Below are positions 54,833 through 64,000 of a stretch of 64,000 nt of DNA, in pieces. The notes beneath the pieces are model-generated. The model saw only the letters and a program-made list of their open reading frames with translations, made no database searches and was not told where the DNA came from. The DNA is from Fistulifera solaris (Eukaryota > Bacillariophyta > Bacillariophyceae > Naviculales > Stauroneidaceae): contig AP026126.1 in NCBI GenBank assembly GCA_030295235.1, forward strand, positions 2,089,051 through 2,153,050, written 5' to 3'. The position numbers were made by a program, and so were the translations under genes. Positions within the stretch are counted from its first letter, which is position 1; each line of letters opens with the position of its first letter.

Positions 54833-57800
54833 ATGCCTGTTATGACCGAGCAGACGCGTCTTTTGCCGTCTTCGATAAGTTCTGCTTCGTTGGAGTTGGA
54901 AAAGAGTCGCAGCGACGACGCGCGCAAAGCAGACAACAAGAGTCGTTATGCCGTTCCTGCTACTCTACTTTTAGTTATTATCATAACGGTAATTAGCTTT
55001 GCGAACACTTCAGTGCGAAAAGTATTCAATATACCGTCTCAAGAGGAACAAGACTGGCATGCGCCGTTATCAACAAAAAGATCCTGTTCGCGATTTAGGA
55101 TTGTATGATTTCGATAGACCAGAAGGTTCAAAGCCTCCTTTTGAACACGATGCGAATCAAGCCTCTCCACCAACGCTTGGTATCTCAATTTGATGCTTGG
55201 AGGAGATCAGCCCGGTAGCATGCAACGCGCATACACTATTCCTTACGTACTGGATGTCGTTGGCCCGATTCCGGGCGTTCGAGTTCATCAAATCACGTCG
55301 ATGGCTCATCTACGGAGGTCCATGTCGATATGATCGATCAAAATGGATTGACGCTGGGTGCTATCTCTCCAAACAACAACAAGAAGACAGATTTGTCGTA
55401 CAAAATCCTTGAAATGACGCCTCTTGGAATCACTTTACAGTGGGTACGTTCGCTTTATCGTTTTCTATTATACAAGCTTTCGTATCGACAATCATTCTCA
55501 CATTATTTGTACCATTGATAGCGCCAATTTGACATGTTTTCTTCCTTGGTTCGAGGTATGCCTTACGCCACCATGACATACGATATGACTTCGACCGAGC
55601 ATGTATTGTACCCAACCGTTGCGTCTGAAATCAGTCTCGCAAGCGACCCGATTATTGACGGAAAAACATCGATGCATTGCGATTCAAATGACCCTAAACC
55701 AATGCGGGTAGAGAAAGAAATCGAACTCTTTTTTTCATGAAAGCGATTTTACCTGGCTTGTCTTTGTTTCAAAGCCTGTCGACGTTCAATGCGTGCTTTT
55801 GTCCGATGGAGGAATGCAATTACAAGTTATAGATGCTGAAGAGGAATTCATCATGCGTGTTGCCATCGAAAAACTTTGTACCTCAAACCAAAATCCAATC
55901 TATTGTCATCAGGAGCAGATGGATCCGCTAGCTCTGCATATCGGACAAGGGCGATACTTTGACTTGATTAGGGCTGCAGCGCCGGTCTATCCAGGCCGCA
56001 ATACTTCAGTTAAGCATTCCGTCAATAAAAGGATGATCTCGTCACAGTCTTCGACTGGGATGCAGCTCTTATGCGACATGATAATGTCAATTCGACAATT
56101 GATGACCTATTGGTCTTTGCGCTACCTCATCACGCTGACGTTCTCGTCGATGTTACACCGTTTCCTGAGAAGTACTGTGCTCATTCGTTGATAGGACCAG
56201 CTTGTCTTGTCAAGGGCAGCACCTGGAAGATGATTGATCAAATGTTGCCAGTTGGATTCCGCGCTCCCCGTCCGATCAGTTCAGAATATCTTCCGATGTT
56301 GTTGGGAAGTTTACAGGAAGATCTGCGTTTTCGTTTGCCCAAAATTTATCGAGAAGGATATGGTGATACATATTTCTCGGGGAAAATGCTGGCCAAGCTG
56401 GCTCGGATCTGTATGGTGGCGGAAGAAGTACGAGAACTGTGCAAAGAGACGTCATGTGACACGCCGCCCTCCGACGAAGACATTCAAGCAGCTGTCCACG
56501 AGCTGAAACACTCGGTCGAGATTTGGATTAACGGAAATGCGGGCACACCATTTGTCTATGACGCATCATGGGGTGGCGTCGTAAGTTGTGGTTGCGAATA
56601 CAATAAAGGATCATGCGTCAACGAAGTCCCTAACTGTCCGGCTTTCTATGACCCTGGCTTGAATTTTGGCAATGCATACTATGTAAGTACAGTTAAGCTT
56701 GCTTCTTGGTCCCTTTCTGTAATCTTTTACCTGAACTCAAAATATATGTTGTATAGAATGACATGCATTTCCATTATGGATATCACATTTATGGAGCTGC
56801 CGCTGTGGCTCATTTTGATCCGGCTTGGGGCCGACAATTTTTCGAGCAGGTATTGCTGCTAGTTCGAAACATTGCCAACCCATCGCAAAAAGACAAATAT
56901 TTTACTCAATGGCGCCACAAAGATTGGTATCAGGGACACTCTTGGGCGAGTGGAATTGCAACAACTCCAAGCAATGGTCGAAATCAGGAGTCTTCGAGTG
57001 AAGCGATAATGGCCTATGAAGCCGTGACATTGTACGGAATGGAAATGGTACGTTTCTACAATCGAGCAGTATGCTTTTGTGATTGAGTAACTGAACAAAT
57101 TACTTCTTCGATTTCAGTCTAAAGCGTGGAAAGAAGTTGGTGCTATGCGAGAAACATCCACAGCCAAAAGAGTGGAGGAGACCGGGATGTTTCTTACCGC
57201 CTCGGAAGTGCGGTCGGCTCGCAAATACTGGCACGTCGAACCAATTCAAAAGGACAAGTCAAAATCTTTCCCGCAGTATACCAGGCTCATGTCGTCGGAA
57301 TATTGTGGCAGACTATGGCGCAACTGCAGACGTGGTTCGGAAACTTTCCATATCTAGCCTATGGGATCCAGTTATTACCCATTACTCCCATTTCCGAGAG
57401 CCGCGACTCTTTAGCCTGGCTTGAATCTATGTATGCAACACTCGCCGAAAGCTGCGAAAGTAGAACTGATTGTACCGAATCTGGATGGAAAATACTGCAG
57501 ATTGCTGCGTTAGCTTCTGTCGGCTACAGAGAAAAAGCAGCTGAACAGGCTGTCGGACTCGTACCCGAAGTATTTGAAGATCCTGGGGGCAACGGTCACT
57601 CGCTGTCAAACACTTTGTGGTACATTGCAACTCGACCTATTGTTGCCAATCCCATTCCTTTGAATGAAACAAAGTCCAAGCAGTCGAATGCTGGGCCGAA
57701 AGCACCGTCCCTTGAGCCTGATTTGAATTTTTGCGGCAAACCTTCCACCTGCACCGATTATGTGCTTGACACTATTGCTGATCAATACTCTTGTCGTCAA

Positions 57801-58337
57801 CGAATCAGTTGGCTGGTTAACAGTGGCTCGCCTGTTGATAAGGCATGTGTACAGGTGGGGTCACTTGAATTCCCACGACAATGTGGCTTGTGCGATCCAT
57901 TATCGGAAACGAAACCGGATCAGATGTCGGCTGCAACCTGCCCACCGTGTACAGCTGAGGAATGCCAGAGTAGCTTGAATAGATGCCCTTTGTACAAGCA
58001 TACGTATGTTTGCTCTGACGGAAAAAATTATGGCGGTTGCTCTCCATTTCCGTGGGCTTTGGAAGACGGGATTTGCAGTACTTGTTGCGAGCTCACACAT
58101 TGTCCGAGATATGAAGAAACGGCAAGGGTGAAGGGTAACCTTTTCGATGATAAGAACTGCTCACGATGCTCAAAGACGGACTGTCGCCGGGCTCACACTC
58201 AATGTCCATCGCACATGGCAACTCCGTATCTTTGCTTGAGAGGACCAAGTTTTGGAGGCTGTTCTAAACAAGGCTGGAAATTGTCTAGCGACACTTGTTT
58301 GGAGTGCTGCCAAGCTAGCGAGGACTGCAACGATTAA
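54833..58337 (+). CDS. GH81 endo-1,3-beta-glucanase (laminarinase), four exons, six frame breaks
   Basis: Exons 54833-55443, 55522-56682, 56757-57047 and 57118-58337. The N-terminus has a type II membrane anchor (VPATLLLVIIITVISFANTS). Then come GH81 landmarks: PTNAWYLNLMLGGDQPG, LQW-RQFDMFSSLVRGMPYATM across the first intron, NAYY-NDMHFHYGYHIYGAA across the second, and GHSWASGIATTPSNGRNQES with SSSEA (catalytic Glu region), then QTWFGN and GIQLLPITPIS. A Cys-rich tail follows (CPPCTAEECQSSLNRCP and similar). GH81 cuts beta-1,3-glucans such as chrysolaminarin, the diatom storage glucan. Frame breaks sit at 55075-55079 (A5), 55167-55168 (CC), about 55285-55288, 55729-55735 (T7), 56027-56030 (A4) and 57261-57264 (A4). 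Each is repaired by one base (two at T7) and restores family motifs. It is the last gene before the subtelomere. Confidence 0.85.
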
Positions 58338-58845
58338 TTTGGAAAAACGGTTACGGACAATTGAGACTAGCTCACTAATTTTTATAACACATTGGCTGTT
58401 GAACACACCTTCTTGATTCTTTCCTATCATTGCTATTTCGACGGGCATGTTTCTGCAATTCAGCATGACTGGGAAAAGTAGGTTGATTGCTAAGACTCCA
58501 CAATTATCATTATTTCACAATATTGCCACAAGACCTGAGGGCAAATGGCGAATGCCAAAGATTGTTTTTTCGCATTTACCTAATTATTCCTAAGGATTTG
58601 GACTTTTGTATGGGCTTAAGGGTAGGGTACCCCTTCTCTGACCCCCTTCTTCACGTTTTGACCCCCTCCGTCATCTCCGACCAAAACAGACACGGCAACA
58701 AAAATTTTACACTATACCAGGTACAAATTCGAAAAAAAGTAGTGACCCCCAAACTTTCTACTCAACAAATGCACCGTCGAAACATTTTTTTCTTGAAAGC
58801 GAATTCATGTCTCTTTGCACGCAAGCCTTTGGACCCAAATCTGTT
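58338..58845. other. Start of the subtelomere, no gene
   Basis: Non-coding between the GH81 gene and the reverse-transcriptase remnant. It has C-rich strings (CTGACCCCCTTCTTC, TTGACCCCCTCC) near 58637-58670 and CTATACCAGGTAC near 58713. Confidence 0.5.
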
Positions 58846-59201
58846 TGCGATGAGCCTACCATTCACACATTTGGCAACAGCAACAACGGTACACAGGTTC
58901 AAGAACTTCGAGGAGATGTTTCAGCCTATGGCTTTTGGAATGAGAGGCGAAACGACCATTTCGATGTCCGAGTTACTGACACCGGCAGCACCGTCATACA
59001 GAAACCGTGTCCCGATTAAGGTTCTGGCTTCTCAAGAGCGTGAAAAGCGTAGCATATCACGGACCCCCTTGCCACGAGCGCAGGCGAGACTTCACTCCCC
59101 TGGTCTTTTCCATTGACGGAATGATGGGACAACAGGCTATTTCAGCATCGAGACAGCTTGCAAGAAAACTTCAGCGGAAGTGGCTTCATCCGAGCGCATG
59201 A
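58846..59201 (+). mobile_element. Reverse-transcriptase (LINE-like) C-terminal remnant 1
   Basis: One frame reads CDEPTIHTFGN..., ELRGDVSAYGFWNERRNDH and FDVRVTDTG. A second carries VLASQEREKRS. A third carries RRRDFTPLVFSIDGMMG, QQAISASRQLARKLQRKW. Joined, these match the C-terminal region of non-LTR reverse-transcriptase proteins (GFW..., FDVRVTDT, QE.EK, F.PLVFS.DG). The region is broken into three frames and lacks the polymerase core, so it is a dead fragment. It is the same family as the remnant at 62.8-63.8 kb but on the opposite strand. Confidence 0.65.
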
Positions 59202-59338
59202 GTCTTTCCCTGGTCAGGTCAGTTAGTATGATTCTGCGAAATCCAAGAGAAGGAATGCCAAAACGGAATCCCCCTCATTGGGAAACAGGCTCGGGACTGG
59301 CCCTCTACTAGCGCACTAAGGCTAGAGAGTTAGAACCA

Positions 59339-60990
59339 AATGTTGCAATAGTCGGACATGTTGCAATAGTCGGGAAGTGTGCAATAGTCGGGAAGTGTGC
59401 AATAGTCGGGAAGTGTGCAATAGTCGGGAAGTGTGCAATAGTCGGGAAGTGTGCAATAGTCGGGAAGTGTGCAATAGTCGGGAAGTGTGCAATAGTCGGG
59501 AAGTGTGCAATAGTCGGGAAGTGTGCAATAGTCGGGAAGTGTGCAATAGTCGGGAAGTGTGCAATAGTCGGGAAGTGTGCAATAGTCGGGAAGTGTGCAA
59601 TAGTCGGGAAGTGTGCAATAGTCGGGAAGTGTGCAATAGTCGGGAAGTGTGCAATAGTCGGGAAGTGTGCAATAGTCGGGAAGTGTGCAATAGTCGGGAA
59701 GTGTGCAATAGTCGGGAAGTGTGCAATAGTCGGGAAGTGTGCAATAGTCGGGAAGTGTGCAATAGTCGGGAAGTGTGCAATAGTCGGGAAGTGTGCAATA
59801 GTCGGGAAGTGTGCAATAGTCGGGAAGTGTGCAATAGTCGGGAAGTGTGCAATAGTCGGAAGTGTGCAATAGTCGGGAAGTGTGCAATAGTCGGGAAGTG
59901 TGCAATAGTCGGGAAGTGTGCAATAGTCGGGAAGTGTGCAATAGTCGGGAAGTGTGCAATAGTCGGGAAGTGTGCAATAGTCGGGAAGTGTGCAATAGTC
60001 GGGAAGTGTGCAATAGTCGGGAAGTGTGCAATAGTCGGGAAGTGTGCAATAGTCGGGAAGTGTGCAATAGTCGGGAAGTGTGCAATAGTCGGGAAGTGTG
60101 CAATAGTCGGGAAGTGTGCAATAGTCGGGAAGTGTGCAATAGTGGGAAGTGTGCAATAGTCGGGAAGTGTGCAATAGTCGGGAAGTGTGCAATAGTCGGG
60201 AAGTGTGCAATAGTCGGGAAGTGTGCAATAGTCGGGAAGTGTGCAATAGTTGGAAGTGTGCAATAGTCGGGAAGTGTGCAATAGTCGGGAAGTGTGCAAT
60301 AGTCGGGAAGTGTGCAATAGTGGGAAGTGTGCAATAGTCGGGAAGTGTGCAATAGTCGGGAAGTGTGCAATAGTGGGAAGTGTGCAATAGTGGGAAGTGT
60401 GCAATAGTGGGAAGTGTGCAATAGTCGGGAAGTGTGCAATAGTCGGGAAGTGTGCAATAGTGGGAAGTGTGCAATAGTCGGGAAGTGTGCAATAGTCGGG
60501 AAGTGTGCAATGGTCGGGAAGTGTGCAATAGTGGGAAGTGTGCAATAGTCGGGAAGTGTGCAATAGTCGGGAAGTGTGCAATGGTCGGGAAGTGTGCAAT
60601 AGTGGGAAGTGTGCAATAGTCGGGAAGTGTGCAATAGTCGGGAAGTGTGCAATAGTGGGAAGTGTGCAAAAGTTGGAAGTGTGCAATAGTGGGAAGTGTG
60701 CAATAGTGGGAAGTGTGCAATAGTGGGAAGTGTGCAATAGTGGGAAGTGTGCAATAGTTGGAAGTGTGCAATAGTGGGAAGTGTGCAATAGTGGGAAGTG
60801 TGCAATAGTGGGAAGTGTGCAATAGTGGGAAGTGTGCAATAGTGGGAAGTGTGCAATAGTGGGAAGTGTGCAATGGTCGGGAAGTGTGCAATAGTGGGAA
60901 GTGTGCAATAGTGGGAAGTGTGCAATAGTGGGAAGTGTGCAATAGTGGGAAGTGTGCAATAGTCGGAGGTGTGCAATAGTCGGAAGTGTG
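59339..60990. repeat. 18/17-bp satellite array (TGTGCAATAGTCGGGAAG), about 90 units
   Basis: The left two thirds are near-identical 18-mers. Towards the telomere the units become 17-mers lacking a base (CAATAGTGGGAAGTGTG) or carry TTGGAAG or GGTCGGG variants. All three minus-strand frames stay open because the unit is six codons without stops; the long open frames are artefacts of periodicity. Homogeneity falls towards the telomere. Confidence 0.95.
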
Positions 60991-61474
60991 CTCACTTCTC
61001 ACTTCTCACATCTCACATCTCACTTCTCACATCTCACTTCTCACATCTCACATCTCACTTCTCACATCTCACATCTCATCTCACTTCTCACTTCTCACAT
61101 TACACTTCTCACATCTCACTTCTCACTTCTCACTTCTCACATCTCACTTCTCACATCTCACTTCTCACATCTCACTTCTCACTTCTCACTTAACACCTCA
61201 CTTCTCACTTCTCACTTCTCACATCTCACTTCTCACTTCTCACATCTCACTTCTCACATTACACTTCTCACATCTCACTTCTCACTTCTCACTTCTCACA
61301 TCTCACTTCTCACATCTCACTTCTCACATCTCACTTCTCACTTTTCACATCTCACTTCTCACATCTCACTTCTCACATCTCACTTTTAATTTTCACATCT
61401 CACTTCTCACTTCTCACTTCTCACTTCTCACATCTCACTTCTCACTTTTCACATCTCACTTCTCACTTCTCACT
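60991..61474. repeat. Heptamer array (TCACTTC / TCACATC), block 1
   Basis: Seven-base units TCACTTC and TCACATC alternate irregularly. Rare breaks occur (TTAACACC near 61190, TTTTAATTTTCACATC near 61384). The array starts abruptly inside a satellite unit (GAAGTGTGC-TCACTTC). Confidence 0.93.
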
Positions 61475-61980
61475 GGAAGTGTGCAATAGTCGGAAGTGTG
61501 CTATAGTCAGAAGTGTGCAATAGTCAGAAGTGTGCAATAGTCGGGAAGTGTGCAATGGTCGGGAAGTGTGCAATAGTCTGAAGTGTGCAATAGTGGGAAG
61601 TGTGCAATAGTTGGAAGTGTGCAATAGTGGGAAGTGTGCAATAGTGGGAAGTGTGCAATGGTCGGGAAGTGTGCAATAGTCAGAAGTGAGCAATAGTTGG
61701 AACTGTGCCATAGTGGGAAGTGTGCAATAGTCAGAAGTGAGCAATAGTTGGAACTGTGCCATAGTGGGAAGTGTGCAATAGTCAGAAGTGAGCAATAGTG
61801 AACTGTGCCATGGTCGGGAAGTGTGCAATAGTCGGAAGTGTGCAATAGTCAGAAGTGTGCAATGGTCGGGAAGTGTGCCATAGTTGGAAGTGTGCAATAG
61901 TGGGAAGTGTGCAATGGTGGGAAGTGTGCAATAGTGGGAAGTGTGCAATAGTGGGAAGTGTGCAATAGTGGGAAGTGTGC
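61475..61980. repeat. Degenerate 17/18-bp satellite, block 2
   Basis: The unit is as at 59339 but with many variants (CAGAAGTGTGCAATAGT, TTGGAACTGTGCCATAGT). A higher-order triplet AATAGTCAGAAGTGAGC, AATAGTTGGAACTGTGCC, ATAGTGGGAAGTGTGC repeats near 61676-61790. Confidence 0.92.
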
Positions 61981-62279
61981 TCACTTCTCACTTCTCACAT
62001 CTCACATCTCACTTCTCACATCTCACTTCTCACATCTCACTTCTCACATTTCACTTCTCACATCTCACTTCTCACTTCTCACTTCTAAAATCTCACATCT
62101 CACTTCTCACTTCTCACTTCTCACATCTCACTTCTCACTTCTCACATCTCACTTCTCACATCTCACTTCTCACATCTCACTTCTCACTACTCACTTTTTA
62201 ATTTTCACATCTCACTTCTCACTTCTCACTTCTCACATCTCACTTCTCACTTTTCACATCTCACTTCTCACTTCTCACT
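61981..62279. repeat. Heptamer array, block 2
   Basis: It has the same TCACTTC/TCACATC units as block 1. The distal part (TTTTTAATTTTCACATC near 62195) matches the distal part of block 1, so the satellite-plus-heptamer pair was duplicated as a unit. Confidence 0.92.
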
Positions 62280-62357
62280 GGAAGTGTGCAATAGTTGGAA
62301 GTGTGCTATAGTCAGAAGTGTGCAATAGTCAGAAGTGTGCAATAGTCGGAAGTGTGC
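62280..62357. repeat. Short 17/18-bp satellite, block 3
   Basis: About four units, matching the first units of block 2 (CTATAGTCAGAAGTGTGC), then a switch back to heptamers. Confidence 0.9.
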
Positions 62358-62807
62358 TAACTTTTACTTTTCACTTTTCACTTCTCACATTACACTTCTC
62401 ACATCTCACTTCTCACATCTCACTTCTCACTTTTACTTCTCACATCTCACTTCTCACATCTCACTTCTCACTTCTCACTTCTCACATCTCACTTCTCACA
62501 TCTCACTTCTCACTTCTCACTTCTCACATCTCACATCTCACTTCTCACTTCTCACATCTCACTTCTCACATCTCACATCTCACATCTCACTTCTCACATC
62601 TCACTTCTCACTTCTCACTTCTCACATCTCACTTCTCACATCTCACTTCTTACTTTTCACATCTCACATCTCACTTCTCACTTCTCACTTCTCACATCTC
62701 ACTTCTCACATCTCACTTCTCACTTCTCACATCTCACTTCTCACTTCTCAGATCTCACATCTCACATCTCACATCTCACTTCTCACATCTCACTTCTCAC
62801 TTCTCAC
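62358..62807. repeat. Heptamer array, block 3
   Basis: TCACTTC/TCACATC units with a few TTTTAC breaks at the start, running directly into TTAGGG repeats. Confidence 0.92.
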
Positions 62808-62838
62808 TTAGGGTTGGGGTTAGGGTTAGGGTTAGGGT
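62808..62838 (+). repeat. Interstitial telomeric repeat
   Basis: About five TTAGGG units (one TTGGGG) in the same orientation as the terminal telomere, 1 kb inside the end and joined without spacer to the heptamer array. Confidence 0.93.
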
Positions 62839-62839
62839 G

Positions 62840-63837
62840 GAAAAAACGCAGCTATAGGAAGAAATTAAGCTAGAACTACGAAAACCAGCCTGTTGAGACC
62901 TGTGGGGTGATGGGGAAGATGCAATGAGAATGATGCAGCCAGAAATGCAAGTGGCAGGTTGCACAAGAGAAGAATGGACTCCAGATGGGAGAGCAGCAGC
63001 TCTAATAGAGCAAAAGACCTGAGCCATCCCAGGTGGGTCTATCGCCTTGAGGAGGGGCTCCATCCCTCGGTCTTGGCGCAGCAACATGCTGACAGACCCG
63101 GACCAGTGAGAGACTCAGAGGCGATCGTACAAATCCACACGGTGAAATCACGATCGCCCCACTTCTGGACAGGCAGCTGAGCCGAAGGCGTCCTTGAGAG
63201 CGGCCGTGGCTTGCTCACCATCAACCCATCCACAGAAAAGACAAGTGGAGTAAAGTCTAGGTCGGCGTGCCCTGCAGAACTCTTCATAGAGGTCCCGCTT
63301 CTCACGCTCCTGCTTGGCAAGGACTTTAAAGGGGTCCTGGCCCGAATGGGATGGGGCATCGGTGTCCGTGACTTCCGGGGCGTCGAAGATGGTGGTCTTA
63401 CCCGGGTCCAGAACCCATGGGTAGAGATGTCTCCACGCAACTCCGAAGCTTCTGCGTCTAAGCCAACAGCTGGTGTGTCGCGATAGGTGTTGATTTTGGG
63501 TTCATCGCGAACCGCACCGGGGCTGAATGCCGCAATGGCATGAGGGACATGACTTCCATTTTCAGGTCATCATGTCGCATCGTTACCAGTCCACCCTTCT
63601 TGCCGCGTTTGGGAGTGCGCTGAGAGTGAAGGGTTTGCCACACCATCACAGGTGACTGGTAGCAGCGGTCACTGGGAGACCGATGGGATGCGGACACTGT
63701 CCTTGGAACTCATCGCGGGAAAGGTCCGTACCGTTCAGGGTCTGGGGAAGGACAGAAAGCCAGAGACCCGTGTGTCTGGCTTTAAGGAAGGCAACGAGTT
63801 TCTCGCGGGCCCTCCTACTGACAGATCTGCTGGAGCT
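62840..63837 (-). mobile_element. Reverse-transcriptase (LINE-like) remnant 2, between telomeric blocks
   Basis: On the minus strand the fragments GGLVTMRHDDLKMEV, AMNPKSTPIATHQLLA, ELRGDISTHGFWTRV, then in another frame TTIFDAPEVTDTDAPSHSG and VLAKQEREKRDLYEEF, then FTPLVFSVDGLM follow the C-terminal order of non-LTR reverse-transcriptase proteins. Frames are broken and the polymerase core is absent. The element points away from the chromosome end, with its 5' side cut at the terminal TTAGGG tract (63838) and its 3' side ending at the interstitial tract (62838). Confidence 0.7.
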
Positions 63838-64000
63838 GGGTTAGGGTTAGGGTTAGGGTTAGGGTTAGGGTTAGGGTTAGGGTTAGGGTTAGGGTTAGGG
63901 TTAGGGTTAGGGTTAGGGTTAGGGTTAGGGTTAGGGTTAGGGTTAGGGTTGGGGTTGAGGGTTAGGGTTAGGGTTAGGGTTAGGGTTAGGGTTAGGGTTA
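63838..64000 (+). repeat. Terminal telomere (TTAGGG)n
   Basis: About 27 units of TTAGGG run to the last base, with one imperfect stretch (TTGGGGTTGAGGG near 63948-63960). G-rich on the plus strand towards the right, as expected for a right-hand chromosome end. Confidence 0.97.

Noticed and set aside
1205-57264. Widespread programmed ribosomal frameshifting as a biological system
   Set aside because: Breaks occur at many different short runs (down to CC and TT) without a shared slippery heptamer or stop-codon context, so sequencing error is simpler.
58487-59116. 209-codon plus-strand open frame
   Set aside because: The start is featureless, and the end overlaps only one of three frames of the RT remnant, so it is not a gene.
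59339-62357. Possible CRISPR-like array
   Set aside because: Units are directly contiguous with no unique spacers, and the setting is a eukaryotic subtelomere; it is a satellite.

Overview
The window is nuclear DNA of a photosynthetic eukaryote, most probably a diatom or a close stramenopile relative, and its right end is a real chromosome end. Genes are compact and mostly split by short GT-AG introns (45 to 104 bp, one of 299 bp). Several proteins begin with a signal peptide followed by an A-x-A-F type motif (ASAF in acyl carrier protein, AMAF and ADAF in others), the bipartite signal for secondary red plastids. There are two heat-shock-factor genes and a GH81 laminarinase, both typical of diatoms. 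The last 160 bp are (TTAGGG)n in the orientation expected of a right-hand telomere. The species cannot be named from the sequence.

Left part (1-20.7 kb): the start of a secreted FG-GAP-like protein that runs off the left edge; a divergent pair of tRNA deaminase subunit TAD3 (all zinc ligands replaced) and the ribosome assembly factor PNO1; a tandem pair of secreted PhoX/DUF839 proteins, the second with an added MopE-like metal-binding domain; an enoyl-CoA isomerase; a plastid DUF3119 membrane protein; a secreted von Willebrand D protein with knottin-like cysteine repeats; a protein of three P-G-V beta repeats; plastid acyl carrier protein; and small unknown membrane proteins. Two copies of a 65-bp terminal-inverted-repeat element lie at 11.1 and 19.5 kb in opposite orientations.

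Middle part (20.7-47 kb): a plastid-type membrane protein of unknown family, two HSFs, RNA polymerase III subunit RPC3, a thylakoid-lumen cysteine protein, a bacterial-type D-lactate dehydrogenase with a mitochondrial-like N-terminus, an ISE2-like plastid Ski2 helicase, an internally deleted ABCC transporter, a tail-anchored TPR protein, an alpha/beta hydrolase, nucleolar GTPase NOG2 and a histidine phosphatase.

Right part (47-64 kb): exportin-7, ubiquitin isopeptidase T (USP5/UBP14) and the GH81 endo-1,3-beta-glucanase, then a non-coding subtelomere. The subtelomere holds a reverse-transcriptase remnant, an 18/17-bp satellite alternating with TCACTTC/TCACATC heptamer blocks, an interstitial TTAGGG block, a second remnant of the same reverse-transcriptase family in the opposite orientation, and the terminal telomere.

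About twenty reading-frame breaks occur in otherwise well conserved genes. Nearly all are repaired by one extra base in a homopolymer, and no nonsense substitutions accompany them. I read these as homopolymer under-calls in the assembly rather than as pseudogenes, and describe each gene across its breaks. No coherent new multi-gene defence or metabolic system is visible. The strongest novelties are the zinc-ligand-less TAD3, the MopE-PhoX duplication, the VWD-knottin protein, the small inverted-repeat element and the layered subtelomere with a reverse transcriptase between telomeric blocks.
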